DNA of 64,000 nt from Malaya genurostris (Eukaryota; Arthropoda; Insecta; Diptera; Culicidae). The stretch lies in assembly GCF_030247185.1 (NCBI RefSeq), contig NC_080570.1:152099641-152163640 (forward strand). Direction: 5' to 3'. Both the position numbers and the translations under genes were made by a program. Of the stretch, positions 54,809-64,000 are shown piece by piece. The notes beneath the pieces were generated by a model that was not told the DNA's origin, ran no database searches, and saw only the letters and a list, made by a program, of their open reading frames with translations. The first letter of the stretch is position 1. Every line of letters starts with the position of its first letter.

Positions 54809-56760
54809 TAGGTTTTTTTAAACTTTTTTTATAAAGATAATTTCTGACATAAGTTGGTGCTGATTTTTAATACAAATTTATTCAGATTAAAACGGGTAGT
54901 TTACGTAAAAAGGCTTCAACGAGTATATTGAATATTTGGAAACATTGCTCAATCCAAGTATTTCCACAGCAATATGTTTGAATTTGATCTTTGGTCACTT
55001 TCTGAAATAATTGTACGCATAGAAAAAAAAGTTGATTTTTTCGGTTGCGTTGTTTAAACAATAATATCTGCGAAACTTGAAGTGTCAGCCGTATGATCTT
55101 CGAACTCGATCCACTCTCCCATGTTAGTCTCGAATGAGCCTGAAATTATTGAAATCGGTTCATGCCTACCCAAGTGGTGATGAGCTTTGTCGTTTACGTC
55201 ACTTATGTCATTGTATCTTCGGAACCGTAGGTGACAGCCATTTGAACTTCAAAATTGTTTGATGAACCATTGGTAGCTTCCAAACGAGTTTGTTAAAATC
55301 GGTTTAGCCATCTTAGAGAGAATTGTGCGGAAAAAAGCGTTTTGTCGTTTACGCCACTTATGCCAATATATCTCCGGAACCGGCAGTGATCGCAATTTAG
55401 CCTTCAAACTTGATCAATAATCCTACAGAAGCTTTCAAATGGACTCAATCTAACTGAAATCGGCTCAGTAATTTGCGAGAAAATTGAACGATAAGGGAAA
55501 AAAAGTAGGTTTTGTCGTTTACGTCACTTATACCATCCTATCTCCGGATCTGGAAGTGTCAGCCACTGGAAGTTTAAACTTGAACTTGAACCACAGTAGG
55601 AGCTGCTTTCCAACGAGCATTAGTGCGTTGAAATGATTGAAAGGTGCACACACACATTTACAGACCGATGTTCCGATCTCATCCTGCTGAGTCGAATAGA
55701 ATATAGTCCAAGGGGTCTCCGGGACTTCGACCAACGGTCGGTTTTCGCAGTAATTTATAATCTTTCTTTGAAAAAAAAAAACTAGATTTTATCACTCTTG
55801 CAGTTAAAAAAACAACTTATCATTGCCCGATTAATGAGAATTTCGTTTTATGAAAATAACAATGAGAATCTAAATTGACACTTAAAAAATCAGAACACAT
55901 TGGCTCAGGTGGCACGTTCCCCTAATTATCTGGAGATTGATTAGTTCCAATACTTTTTCTTGAAACTCAATTTCTGATCCTTTTTTCGTTTCTTGTTCAA
56001 ACTTTATTGTTTCAAATGCGTTGTACGCAAATTAGACCAAAAAAAAGGTAATGTTGAAATGAAAAGAGCCAGATGTGAATATTTTATAGACTGTTTTGCA
56101 ATACATTTGCAAAACAAAACAACCCGCCTGCTTTGCTTCGTTGGAATCGAAATTTTCAACCAGCTGTTCGAAGCACAATTATGCTTCCATGTTTCTGTGG
56201 CAGCATATTAATAGCTCCGAAATGTATGCAGCCCGGGAGCTGGCTTTCGCAATTAGTGCATTCACATTCACGCCTCCTGATAATTCACTTCTATTATCAT
56301 AACACAATAAACAATATACTGCCATACGCTTCGTCCGTCTGCCGTGGAAAGCAATTTTCCTCGGAAGTGCACAAATCTAACGACATAATCCAGCTTGGCT
56401 TGGCGCTGCCGCATGAACCGGAACCGGAACGGTTTTATTCATTAAATTTTCATTTCTTAACGTTGACGTCACAACGGGCTAATTCCTGTGTCTCCGTGTA
56501 TAATTCCGAGGAGGGGTACGCCTCGACGGACGCAAATCAACGGCTGACTATTGCTTGTTTGTTTCCGGCGATCTGTTTTCGGTCGGTGAGTCCGTGTTGT
56601 ATTGCATCCGGTATTATTCCAACATTGTCCGGCATAATTTTTATGCAAATCTCAGCGTTTTTCCGTACCGCGGTTCATCCCATTACTGTCGCTCACTTAC
56701 CAAGGCCAGGCCAGCCAACTACTAAGCATCTGTAGATCCTTGGCAGTCATGCTCTCGAGT

Positions 56761-56788
56761 GCTGCTGCTGCTGCTGCTGCTGCTGCTG
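56761..56788 (+). repeat. (CTG)n microsatellite
   Basis: Nine uninterrupted GCT/CTG units. Confidence 0.95.
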
Positions 56789-56898
56789 TGGCTGTTAGTG
56801 GAGGGAGTAAGCTTAGGCATTACGGTGAGAAGGACACTTCATCCTGACGAGTGGCGTGGCCTATTTTGTGCCTATCTTCAATCTTAGCCTTAGTCGAC

Positions 56899-56925
56899 GA
56901 GATGATGATGATGATGATGATGATG
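56899..56925 (+). repeat. (GAT)n microsatellite
   Basis: Eight uninterrupted GAT units after gacga. Confidence 0.95.
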
Positions 56926-57760
56926 CTGTATGGCTAATAGGCTTTTTTTTCCTGACATGCGGTAGGATTAAACTTTACCGCACCAACCAACCAGGCCAAC
57001 AATCACGCATAGCTCATTAATCGTAATCACCGTCTGTCTTCCGCTGGGTGCCTGACGAAACAGATTTCCCGGAAAAACTTGTTTCGAATAGTAACATTCT
57101 TCTTCGGGGCTAAGTGACAGGTTGAAGGACGTCGGTTGAATTGTCTTTCCTGAGTGCCCGTGGTTTCGTGTTTAGGTGGAAGAAAAAGGATAAGGTAATC
57201 AATTGACCTAATTGTGAATATTGGAAGGAAGTGAGTTCGTTTTTTTTTTCGTTGGATACCATTAATAATACTTAAGATTCAGCGACTGGGAACTGCCGTG
57301 GAAAAGAGTCTTGGGTCGAGTCTATGTTGTTGGAAAGCACTTAGTAGGCATTAAAAATGGGGTTGTTTTTATGTTTTATGCTAACATCCCAAAAACAAAT
57401 CAACCCTGTTACCTGGATATCGAACAACTTTAGGATGGTATTAAATACACTTTATCGGTACGACGGCAAGCTTATTAAATTACTAATGAAAAGAATTTTA
57501 TTTAAATTATTAATTAAAAGAACTTCGAACGACTTCGCAATATCAGCATGACAATAACATTCGCACCCTCTCATTCCGCTACTAACGCAAACGGCGATAG
57601 TGTCCAGACGATACCGTTCCGTTGACCGAATGTCACCGTAGATATACAAGCGGGGGCATGAGATAGGAACTTTCGAGCTCTCAGTTATGTAATGTAATGT
57701 AATGATTCAAATGATCTATTGCTGTATCGATACCGACAGTTTTCCAAAACAATTTTTTTT

Positions 57761-58045
57761 CTAATCAATTAGTTCAATTATTACGTAGTTTAAAATTCTG
57801 AATGTAACTGGAAGATGATCCGAGTGAAAGTCCAGATGAGTAATCAGCTCACTGCATATGTGACTTTGATCTGTTAGAACCAGATCAATTGTAGAAGGGT
57901 TTCTTACAGAAGAGAAATACGTTGGACGACTATGCGGAAATAAAACTGAAACATAAACAGCAGAGAGTTGATTTCGAAGAAAATTTTCCATTTCGGTTAT
58001 TTTTCCCAGAGTTCCATTCTCAATGCTTTTCATTTAGATTCTCTA
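57761..58045 (-). pseudogene. LINE endonuclease domain, C-terminal part
   Basis: The minus strand reads PTYFSSVRNPSTIDLVLTDQ, then SELITHLDFHSDHLPVTFRI. The S-T-I-D-L-V-L and S-D-H-x-P-V phrases are the last active-site blocks of the apurinic-type endonuclease of non-LTR retrotransposons. It is cut off on the right by the transposon at 58046. The N-terminal part of an endonuclease of the same kind lies at 60101-60267. Confidence 0.85.
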
Positions 58046-59321
58046 AAGACTGTCCCAGAAAGTATGGACGCAACCAAAAAACCGCTGCCATTTCGCAATG
58101 GTTCAGAATCTATCAATTTTTATGGCTGCGTCCTGTTGTTTACACTCATCTCTAACCACTTGTGCAGTTGTTTATTCGTTTTCATTAGTTTGTTTCGAAA
58201 TGTGTGGACTTTCAGCAGAACAACGTCGAAAAATTGTGTAGAAATGGTGCACAGAACGCGGACTGTCACTGAGAAAGATAGCAAAAATGGAAGGAGTAAG
58301 TGAAAAAGCCGTGCGAAATGCAATCAGCAAGTTCGGTAAGGATAACACCTTTGAGGATCAACCGAAAACGGGTCGAAAAAAGGTCCTGCTAACCCTCGGT
58401 TGGATAAACGTATACTGAAGGCGTTCGAGCAAAAGAAAGAGGTTTCAGTTCGGGATGTGGCCAAAAAAGTGGGCATTTCGAAGTCAAATGGTCTTCGTGC
58501 TAAAGAACGTTTGAATCTTCGAACCTATAAGAAGCAGAAACAACCAAAACGTAGTCCGAAACAAGAAGCATCGATCAGGCCAAGGGTTCGAAAGCTGTAC
58601 AATACGATTCTTGCTGGAAATTTGAACTGCATAATCATGGACGACGAAACTTACGTGAAAATCGATTACGAATTCTTGCCGGGACCACAATATTATACGG
58701 TGCGAGAAGGGCAAGTGTTGAACCAGTCCGAGACATCGATTGAAGTCGAAAAATTTGATAAGAAAACTATGGTCTGGCAAGCAATTTGTAGCTGCGGTAA
58801 GATTTCGAAACCCTTCATCACCACTGCTTCAATGAACAGCGAAAACGACTTCTACCCATGATTCGAAGCCACAAGGATCCTGTTGTCTTCTGGCAAGATC
58901 TTGCTTCTTGCCACTACTCGAAATCAACGGTAGAATGGTATACTACCAAAAATGTCACTTTCGTCCCAAAAGACATGAATCCACCAAATTGCCCACAACT
59001 TCGACCAATTGAGGAATTTTGGGCATTAACGAAGGCACATCTTAGAAAATATGTCTCGGCAGCCGAAACCATTCAACAGTTTGAAAAAGATTGGAAAAAG
59101 TGTCAAAACTTGTCGCCAAGAAGTCTGTACGGAATTTAATGAGGAACGTTCGCAAAAAGGTGCGCCAGCTAGTCTACAATGGCTAAGTAGCAAATGTTGA
59201 GAATAATATTCTGTTGTTGTAGTCTAATATTATCAGTATATCGAATAGAATCTGAATATCTAACACTTGTGAATTATTTACAGCAAAATCAAAGTGCGTC
59301 CATACTTTCTGGGACAGTCTT
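58046..59321 (+). mobile_element. DD37E-type Tc1/mariner transposon, full length
   Basis: 1,276 bp. The inverted ends AAGACTGTCCCAGAAAGTAT and its complement are identical over 26 bases. The left flank is TA (58044-58045), the right is CA. It is inserted in a LINE endonuclease region. The match of its ends is better than in the copy at 53529, and the two have different terminal sequences, so they are different subfamilies. Confidence 0.9.
58205..59140 (+). pseudogene. DD37E transposase, lightly damaged
   Basis: The start of the protein reads CGLSAEQRRKIV, a stop, then KWCTERGLSLRKIAKMEGVS; it shifts near 58378. From 58400 a 153-codon open stretch covers the second helix-turn-helix (VRDVAKKVGISKSNGLRAKE) and IIMDDETYVK with the first catalytic Asp. 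After a small deletion near 58858, FWQDLASCHYSKSTVEWY holds the second Asp and CPQLRPIEEFWALTK the Glu. Exactly 37 residues separate that Asp from the Glu, which defines the DD37E group. The C-terminus is near 59140. All three catalytic residues survive. Confidence 0.92.
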
Positions 59322-59446
59322 CATTTCGAAAAAATCAATACGTTAATTTTTGCCTTAAAAAAATTATTTGTATTTTCACCAAAGCACTAGGATGGTAAAT
59401 GCGGTTTCTATTTCGTTCCCCAAGCTTCCAGTACACATCTCAAACC
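59322..59446 (-). other. Piece between two insertions, probably LINE
   Basis: Lies between the DD37E element and the CGCCGAAAG-type element and should be the middle of the LINE endonuclease, but the reading is too damaged to show it. Confidence 0.35.
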
Positions 59447-60100
59447 GATAATGGGAGCGGGTCATTTCGCCGAAAGCCATTTCGCCGAAAGCCATTTCTC
59501 CGAAATCCGTTTCGCCGAGAGTCGTTTCACCGAATGGGTCATTTTTTAGGGTCAAAAATATCCTTTTGAAGAAGCACGATTGTAGGTCGATGAAACGGGA
59601 GTAGACATAATCATTTTATATTTGTCTTTTATATATCAATTCCAATTACTATATTTATTTATTTATTTATTTATTAAACAAAATCCATCGGACTGATGTC
59701 TAAATGGACTAACAGAGTGGGAAAAGCCCATCTGAGTTGAAAAATGTATATCTTTCTCAGATAGGCATAAAAACCACTATCTTTTAAAAAAATCACAAAA
59801 ATTACATGATAACTAAACAACTACTTAAAAGCTATTACAAACAACTTATAACAAACTAAATTATCCATAGTCAGATTATTTCAGAACGCTTGATTTTTTC
59901 AACGAAGTGGCGGGAAGGCTCTCCAAATTAAAACAACTGTAGTGAATGTTCTTATGCATGCAGTAATTGGCACGTTGTATTCGAATACAGTCCTACGGAA
60001 TCTGTTCTGAAGCAGGTTTGTGTTATTAGAAATTCGGCGAAATGGCTTTCGGCGAAATGGCACTCGGCGAAATGGCTTTCGGCGAACTGACCCTGATCCT
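59447..60100. mobile_element. CGCCGAAAG-type element with inverted ends
   Basis: The left end has catttcgccgaaagcc repeated with variants to 59545. The right end has the inverse ggctttcggcgaaatggc units from 60033. CGATAAT occurs on both outer sides (59438-59444 and 60102-60108 approximately), a possible 7-8-bp target duplication. The interior is occupied by a LINE 3' end. No transposase. Related units are at 12070 and 60869. Confidence 0.7.
59650..60030 (-). mobile_element. LINE 3' end nested in the CGCCGAAAG-type element
   Basis: On the minus strand a coding end with LLQNRFRRTVFEY is followed by about 300 bases of UTR and a (TAAA)n tail, seen on the plus strand as tatttatttatttattt at 59652-59674. 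Orientation and tail are those of a non-LTR insertion. Only the last part of the element is present. Confidence 0.65.
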
Positions 60101-60267
60101 CGATAATACACATGATCTGGGTTGTTTTTGGATTTGGTACTTGTCTTAAGGAGCGATTCTGTCCCAATAGCAATATGAATTCTATGAATTTTGTGAAAAT
60201 TATAAATCTTTTCTTCACTCAATTTTAAGGATCGAGCATTCCAATTCAGAATAAATTTTAAATTCAT
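60101..60267 (-). pseudogene. LINE endonuclease domain, N-terminal part
   Basis: The minus strand reads MNLKFILNWNARSLKLSEEK, then HKIHRIHIAIGTESLLKTST and NPDHVYYR. NxxSL near the start and E in TES correspond to the first metal-binding blocks (Asn, Glu) of the apurinic-type endonuclease. The reading stops at the element inserted at 60100. Confidence 0.8.
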
Positions 60268-60866
60268 TATAATATTGATGACAAATTGCCACCTTACTTA
60301 AAAAGGCTCAAAAAAAATAATAAGAATTCTTTTGAATGATTATTTTAAATAGTTGTTCTTGGATAAAAAAAGATTTAACTTTCCGTTATGTTGCCTAAAT
60401 CAACGTCGAATAATGAAAATAATGTCATTGAAGGATGGGTGTTGTGTTGCTTTTTTACTGAGCCTACTTGATCCATGTGCTTCACTATTTCTAACCACAT
60501 GCTTCCTATATCACTTTCCGGTATATAAATTGTGTTCAATGTCCTCAAGTCAAGTTACAGAGCGGTCTACAGTTCCACAAAAGTTAATCTTCAACTTTCA
60601 GAGTGCGATTTTCCCTGTCGTGATGCGTTCAAATGTCAATCCAAGGAAACAAGATTGAGGTGTATAAATGGCAAAGTTAAATTATTACCGTAATCTTTAA
60701 TTGGCCAAACGGTTTCCCCGGGTAGAAGTAAGGTACGGATTCGAGTCCCATAAAAACAAAGTCCTGGCATTGCTACATGGAATGAAAAGTCCAGGGCCTC
60801 TCACAGAAAAAATGTGAATAGTTTCGAACTGTGTATATTTTTGTGAAGAACTAGGCTCTAGATAAA
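60268..60866. other. Non-coding, with a SINE-tail fragment
   Basis: Near 60768-60790 the words caaagtcctggcattgctac and tggaatg resemble the 3' body of the SINE at 44288. Otherwise nothing named. Confidence 0.4.
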
Positions 60867-60934
60867 TCGGGGTCATTTCGCCGAAAGACGTTTCGCCGAA
60901 AGTTATTTCGCCGATTCCCGCTATTGTCTTAATA

Positions 60935-62111
60935 TCAGGTGTACAACTTTGCTTCCGGCGTTTTCCGATAGGTGGCTGTACCGGCGGCTGAGGCTGGTCA
61001 AAACGCATAGATGATAATGCCTTTAAAGTGAGTGTGTACAGTGCCTAACGAATTGTCATCGCCGTTTCAGTGACAGTTGTTCTTGTTTTCGTTTTATTCA
61101 CGCTCGAAAATGTATGTTTATGTACCCAATTCTCGTCATTTGCGGGAAGTTCAAGTTTATTTTTGTTACAATTCGAAAAAAATGCAGCAGAAGCGCATCG
61201 AATGCTCTCAGAAAGTTACGGTGATGCTGCTCTGAGTAAAAGAATGTGTCGGAAGTGGTTTCAACGTTCTAAAAATGGTGATTTCGATGTCGAAGAGAAA
61301 CATGGTGGTGGAAGAGAAAAAACCTTCAAAGATGAACAACTAGAAGCATTGCTTGATGAAGATTCGTGCCAAACGCAAGAAGAGCTTGCCGAATCGTTGG
61401 GAGTGAGTCAGCAAGCCATTTCAAAACGTCTCAAGGCCCTGGGCATGATTCAGAAAGAAGGAAACTGGGTGCCGTACGAGTTGAAACCGAGGGACTTCGA
61501 GCGCCGTCTATTTGTATACGAGCAACTGCTTCAAAGGCAAAATCGTAAGGGGTTTTTACATCGAATCGTACGGCGCTAAGATTACGATTGGTATTTGGTG
61601 GGATCAGCTCGGTGTGATTTACTACGAGCTCTTAAAACCGGGTGAAACCATCACAGGAAATCGCTACCGAACGCAACTGATGCGCCTTAATCGCGCGCTC
61701 ACAGAAAAGCGGCCTTAATATCAAGAGCGACATGACAAAGTCATCCTCCCACACGACAATGCTCGGGCTCACGTCGCAAAAGTGGTCAAAAAGTACCTGG
61801 AAACGCTGAAATGGGAAGTCTTGCCCCACCCGCCGTATTCCCCAGATGTCGCCCCTTCTGACTTCCACCTATTCCGTTCGATGGCACACAGTCTGGCAGA
61901 TCAACATGTTCAATCCTTCGAAGAGTTGGGAAAATGGATTGCTTCATGGATAACATCAAAAGAGGACTCCTTTTTTCGAGCCGGATTCGAAAATTGCCGG
62001 AAAGATGGGGGAAAGTTGTCGCTAGCGACGGAGAATACTTTGAATAATACATCTGTAAGCACTTTTTCGCAAAAAAGCTTTTAATTTTGGAAAAAAACGT
62101 TGTACACCTGA
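60935..62111 (+). mobile_element. Mariner transposon nested in the CGCCGAAAG-type element
   Basis: 1,177 bp with inverted ends TCAGGTGTACAAC, flanked by TA at 60933-60934 and 62112-62113. Close to full mariner length. Transposase is present but interrupted, so the copy is defective. Confidence 0.92.
61180..62055 (+). pseudogene. Mariner transposase with internal deletion
   Basis: The N-terminal part (to 61579) reads EAHRMLSESYGDAALSKRMC with a helix-turn-helix, then TQEELAESLGVSQQAISKRL and WVPYELKPRDFERRL. About 25 codons around the first catalytic Asp (the GDEKW segment in relatives) are lost after RKGFLHRIV. The next stretch reads YGAKITIGIWWDQLGVIYYE, then a stop at 61718. HDNARAHVAKVVKKYLE holds the second Asp, and YSPDVAPSDFHLFRSM, with 34 residues between, the third (DD34D). 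Otherwise well preserved. Confidence 0.9.
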
Positions 62112-62454
62112 TATGATAATTGGAATTGATTTAAAATAAACACAAATGAATGAAATTACGTTAACGCCCGTGTTGTTGACCTACAATTGTACTTCTTGAA
62201 TAAAGATTGATTCATGAACCTCAGAGCGGAATTCCCAAAGAAAACATAGGTGTATGTACCAAGCAAATGTATGTGGTGTTCTCCGTTTACTTCGACGAAA
62301 TGACCCTTTCGGCGAAACGACTTTCGGCGAAATGGCTTTCGGCTAAATGACCCGCTCTAGATGTTCCAAATCCATTGACAATCTATCCACTAGTGTTTGA
62401 ATAACAGCTGATCGTGTCAGACGAGTTCTAGTTTTCATCAAGCTATGGAAAAAG

Positions 62455-62690
62455 ATGAGTTTCAGCCCTCAGCAAAAAATGATTTGCCGCACGGATTGGT
62501 CTACCATCCCCCTGTATTCTCCAGACCTGGCCCCCAGCGACTATTATCAGTTCCAAACCTTTCTTCAAAGTTTCTCCAAGGAAAGAAATTTCTCATCGAA
62601 TGCTGAGGTCATTGCAGAAACGGAAACCTATTTCGAAGGCCTTGGCAAATCTTTTTTTGTTTTTGAAAGGGCATCGAAATTTTGGAGTAC
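62455..62690 (+). pseudogene. Mariner transposase C-terminal remnant
   Basis: The plus strand reads LYSPDLAPSDYYQFQTFLQS, then NAEVIAETETYFEGLGKSFF. This is the final catalytic Asp segment and the C-terminal helix of a mariner of a different group from the neighbour at 60935. It is cut by the SINE piece that follows. Confidence 0.8.
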
Positions 62691-62692
62691 CG

Positions 62693-62764
62693 GTCGGGAC
62701 TCAAACATACGACAACTGGCTTGTAAAACCAGTGTCCTATGCATTGAACCACCAACTTGAGTAG
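62693..62764 (-). repeat. SINE head fragment
   Basis: The minus strand reads gttggtggttcaatgcatag, then ctggttttacaagccag and gtatgtttgagtccc. It matches the tRNA-like head of the SINE at 44288-44493. No body. Confidence 0.75.
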
Positions 62765-62769
62765 AGTGT

Positions 62770-63150
62770 TTTTACCGCAGATTTTCATTGCTTTGTTATA
62801 TAGATAGAAACTGATAATAGGAAATATAAATTAGAGTGGCCTATCTAAGCATCATCATTTAGTTGTGAACATCGAACCATCCGTTTCCGAAAAATCGATG
62901 AGTTTTACCCATTTTGGCCATGATTCCGAGAGCTTTAGAAACCTCGTATCGGAAACCAACAATGGGACTTTGATTGATCATCAGTAAGGAAAACCTGCAA
63001 ACCAAATACCACGGTGAAAAATTTCTGCAAAATAAATTCTCAACTAAGAAAAAACGACACGTCGATGCACGTAGGGTGGTCAATATGAAAAAAAAAATTT
63101 CTACACATCTCAAATAGTGATTATAGCGACGAAATCCTGTTTTAATTTCT
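62770..63150. other. Non-coding stretch
   Basis: Nothing recognised. Confidence 0.35.
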
Positions 63151-63153
63151 TTT

Positions 63154-63394
63154 CTTTACGTTTTGTCTGAGACTCGTCAGTGCAGAGCAGTTCAAATTGA
63201 ACTGCTTAGTGCAAACTTAAACAGTTCAGCTAAGCAGACGCAAAGTTAATGCTATTTGCAAAACACTTTTCAATTGGCACCGACGTGCTATGTCTTTTCT
63301 GACGTACCGAACGAAAACGTCTTTTTCGACTAATACTGGCCGATTCAGGTATGGTCATTTAGGGGCACTGACGAGTCTATGATGAAACGTAAAG
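63154..63394. mobile_element. Complete T-family MITE, 241 bp
   Basis: Terminal inverted repeats of about 30 bases (ctttacgttttgtctgagac at the left; the inverse of ctttacgtttcatcatagac at the right, both followed by tcgtcagtgc). The core has short palindromes (gcagttcaaattgaactgc). Fragments of the same family occur at 25150-25350, 26176, 31155, 32205, 33062 and 38414. No target duplication seen. Confidence 0.75.
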
Positions 63395-64000
63395 AAAAGT
63401 AAAAATGGTTATGTGCCCAAAACACAAATCTAGGACAACCCCTAAATGACTGTTTTAATTCTTAATGGATTGGTTACACTACACTATTTGGATTAAAACC
63501 ATTAAAACACTATTTGGCATGAGCTTGATTTACAGAAGTAACAGGAGCGCAGCATTTTGCATGTCTCGGGCACACAGCAGACGTAGCGTTTGAATTTGCG
63601 TAGCTCAGAAAGGTTCAGTTTTTGTTCATTGGCGAATTTATTCATCATGTATTCTTTAAAGGGTTGCGATATAACGACACCTACGATTCCGGGGAAATGA
63701 CCGTGTAAGTGACGCAACCCACAAATAGTTTTAAACAATCTTAAACATTTGTGAACCAAAAAATCAGTATTAGGCTTACATGAAAATACAAAAAAGAAAG
63801 TTTTAAGAAATGGTTCATTGAGACAACAATGGATAACAATGAACATTGAGAAAATCAACATTTATTTAATTTCAGTTAAGCTCATTATTGCTATTATGTT
63901 CGTTTATTGAACTACAGTTTTAACCGCCGGCGGACTCAGGGGTGCTGCTGTTTTGGTGTTATGTGTTTGTTTCGACAACTAATTGTGATTAAACAACTGG
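63395..64000. other. Non-coding to the window edge
   Basis: No gene or repeat identified, apart from a type A/B-like scrap near 63690 (aagtgacgcaaccc). Confidence 0.35.

Larger units (their letters stand above)
53465..55776 (+). repeat. Family H repeat, complete from head to tail, split by a DD37E transposon
   Basis: Head ttaatccacctagtatggtg at 53465. After the transposon (53529-54808), at least four type A monomers (about 55030-55620) follow. Then acacacacatttacagaccg, gctgagtcgaatagaatata and the tail gtcggttttcgcagtaattt ending near 55776. Head and tail match other copies, so these are the natural ends. No protein and no clear inverted repeats. Confidence 0.7.
55777..57755. other. Mostly unique non-coding DNA with microsatellites
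   Basis: Bases 56190-57200 are less AT-rich and appear unique. CTG and GAT runs lie at 56761 and 56901. ORFs up to 200 codons show no family likeness. It may be intron or a regulatory stretch. Confidence 0.4.
60869..62355. mobile_element. CGCCGAAAG-type element carrying a mariner
   Basis: The left end is ggggtcatttcgccgaaaga, the right end the inverse ctttcggctaaatgaccc. CTCTAGAT stands just outside on the left (60855-60862) and at the right edge (62354-62361), suggesting an 8-bp target duplication, though part of it may be element sequence. Most of the interior is a nested mariner (60935-62111). The remaining 170 bases match those of the other copies. Confidence 0.7.

Noticed and set aside
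56133..56735. A 200-codon plus-strand ORF
   Set aside because: Composition and motif content look random, no signal, no family resemblance, and the region has the look of unique non-coding DNA.

Overview
The window looks like a repeat-dense insect nuclear genome, most likely a mosquito or close dipteran (inference). The reasons are short GT-AG introns in insect-like prolyl 4-hydroxylase genes, DD37E-type transposons (a family first described from mosquitoes), tRNA-derived SINEs, Jockey/I-like LINE pieces and AT-rich intergenic DNA. I see no rRNA, no functional tRNA, no CRISPR and no prokaryotic operon structure.

Host genes are few. Two intact head-to-tail paralogues of the prolyl 4-hydroxylase alpha subunit lie at 1259-2960 and 9650-11348. 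Each has three exons and encodes 523 residues, with signal peptide, substrate-binding region and a complete iron/2-oxoglutarate catalytic site. They act in the endoplasmic reticulum on collagen-like substrates. One further host exon is visible: a 34-codon J-domain exon on the minus strand (32055-32156) that reads like DNAJC12/Jdp. Its other exons are not recognisable here.

The rest is mobile DNA in nested layers. The space between the two hydroxylase genes holds AT-rich MITE-like elements, an internally deleted mariner (7329-8257), and a complete Gag-only retroposon (5700-6825) with 9-bp target duplication and A-rich tail. Two damaged relatives of that retroposon are at 3347-4223 and 39840-40265. 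From 13.5 to 15.9 kb is a 130-bp satellite. It is made of the same sequence as four Foldback-like elements (14514-15042, 28477-28968, 30086-30846, 51745-53255). Three of these have 9-bp target duplications, one exact and two with 8 of 9 matching. From 17.8 to 23.0 kb is a second satellite (about 155 bp) interrupted by a 1,057-bp inverted-repeat element and by a TA-inserting MITE family with hairpin minisatellite cores. From 26 to 48 kb are degenerate transposase remnants, a large inverted pair of 1.1-kb repeats, SINEs and a LINE reverse-transcriptase fragment hit by two insertions.

From 49.8 to 62.8 kb is the most stacked part. It holds a split mariner, a head/tail-conserved repeat containing satellite monomers that is interrupted by a near-full-length DD37E element, and a LINE endonuclease region broken by a second DD37E element and by a CGCCGAAAG-type element. 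A second CGCCGAAAG-type element carries a complete-length but defective mariner. The order of insertions can be read from the nesting. Boundaries of degenerate repeats are approximate throughout.
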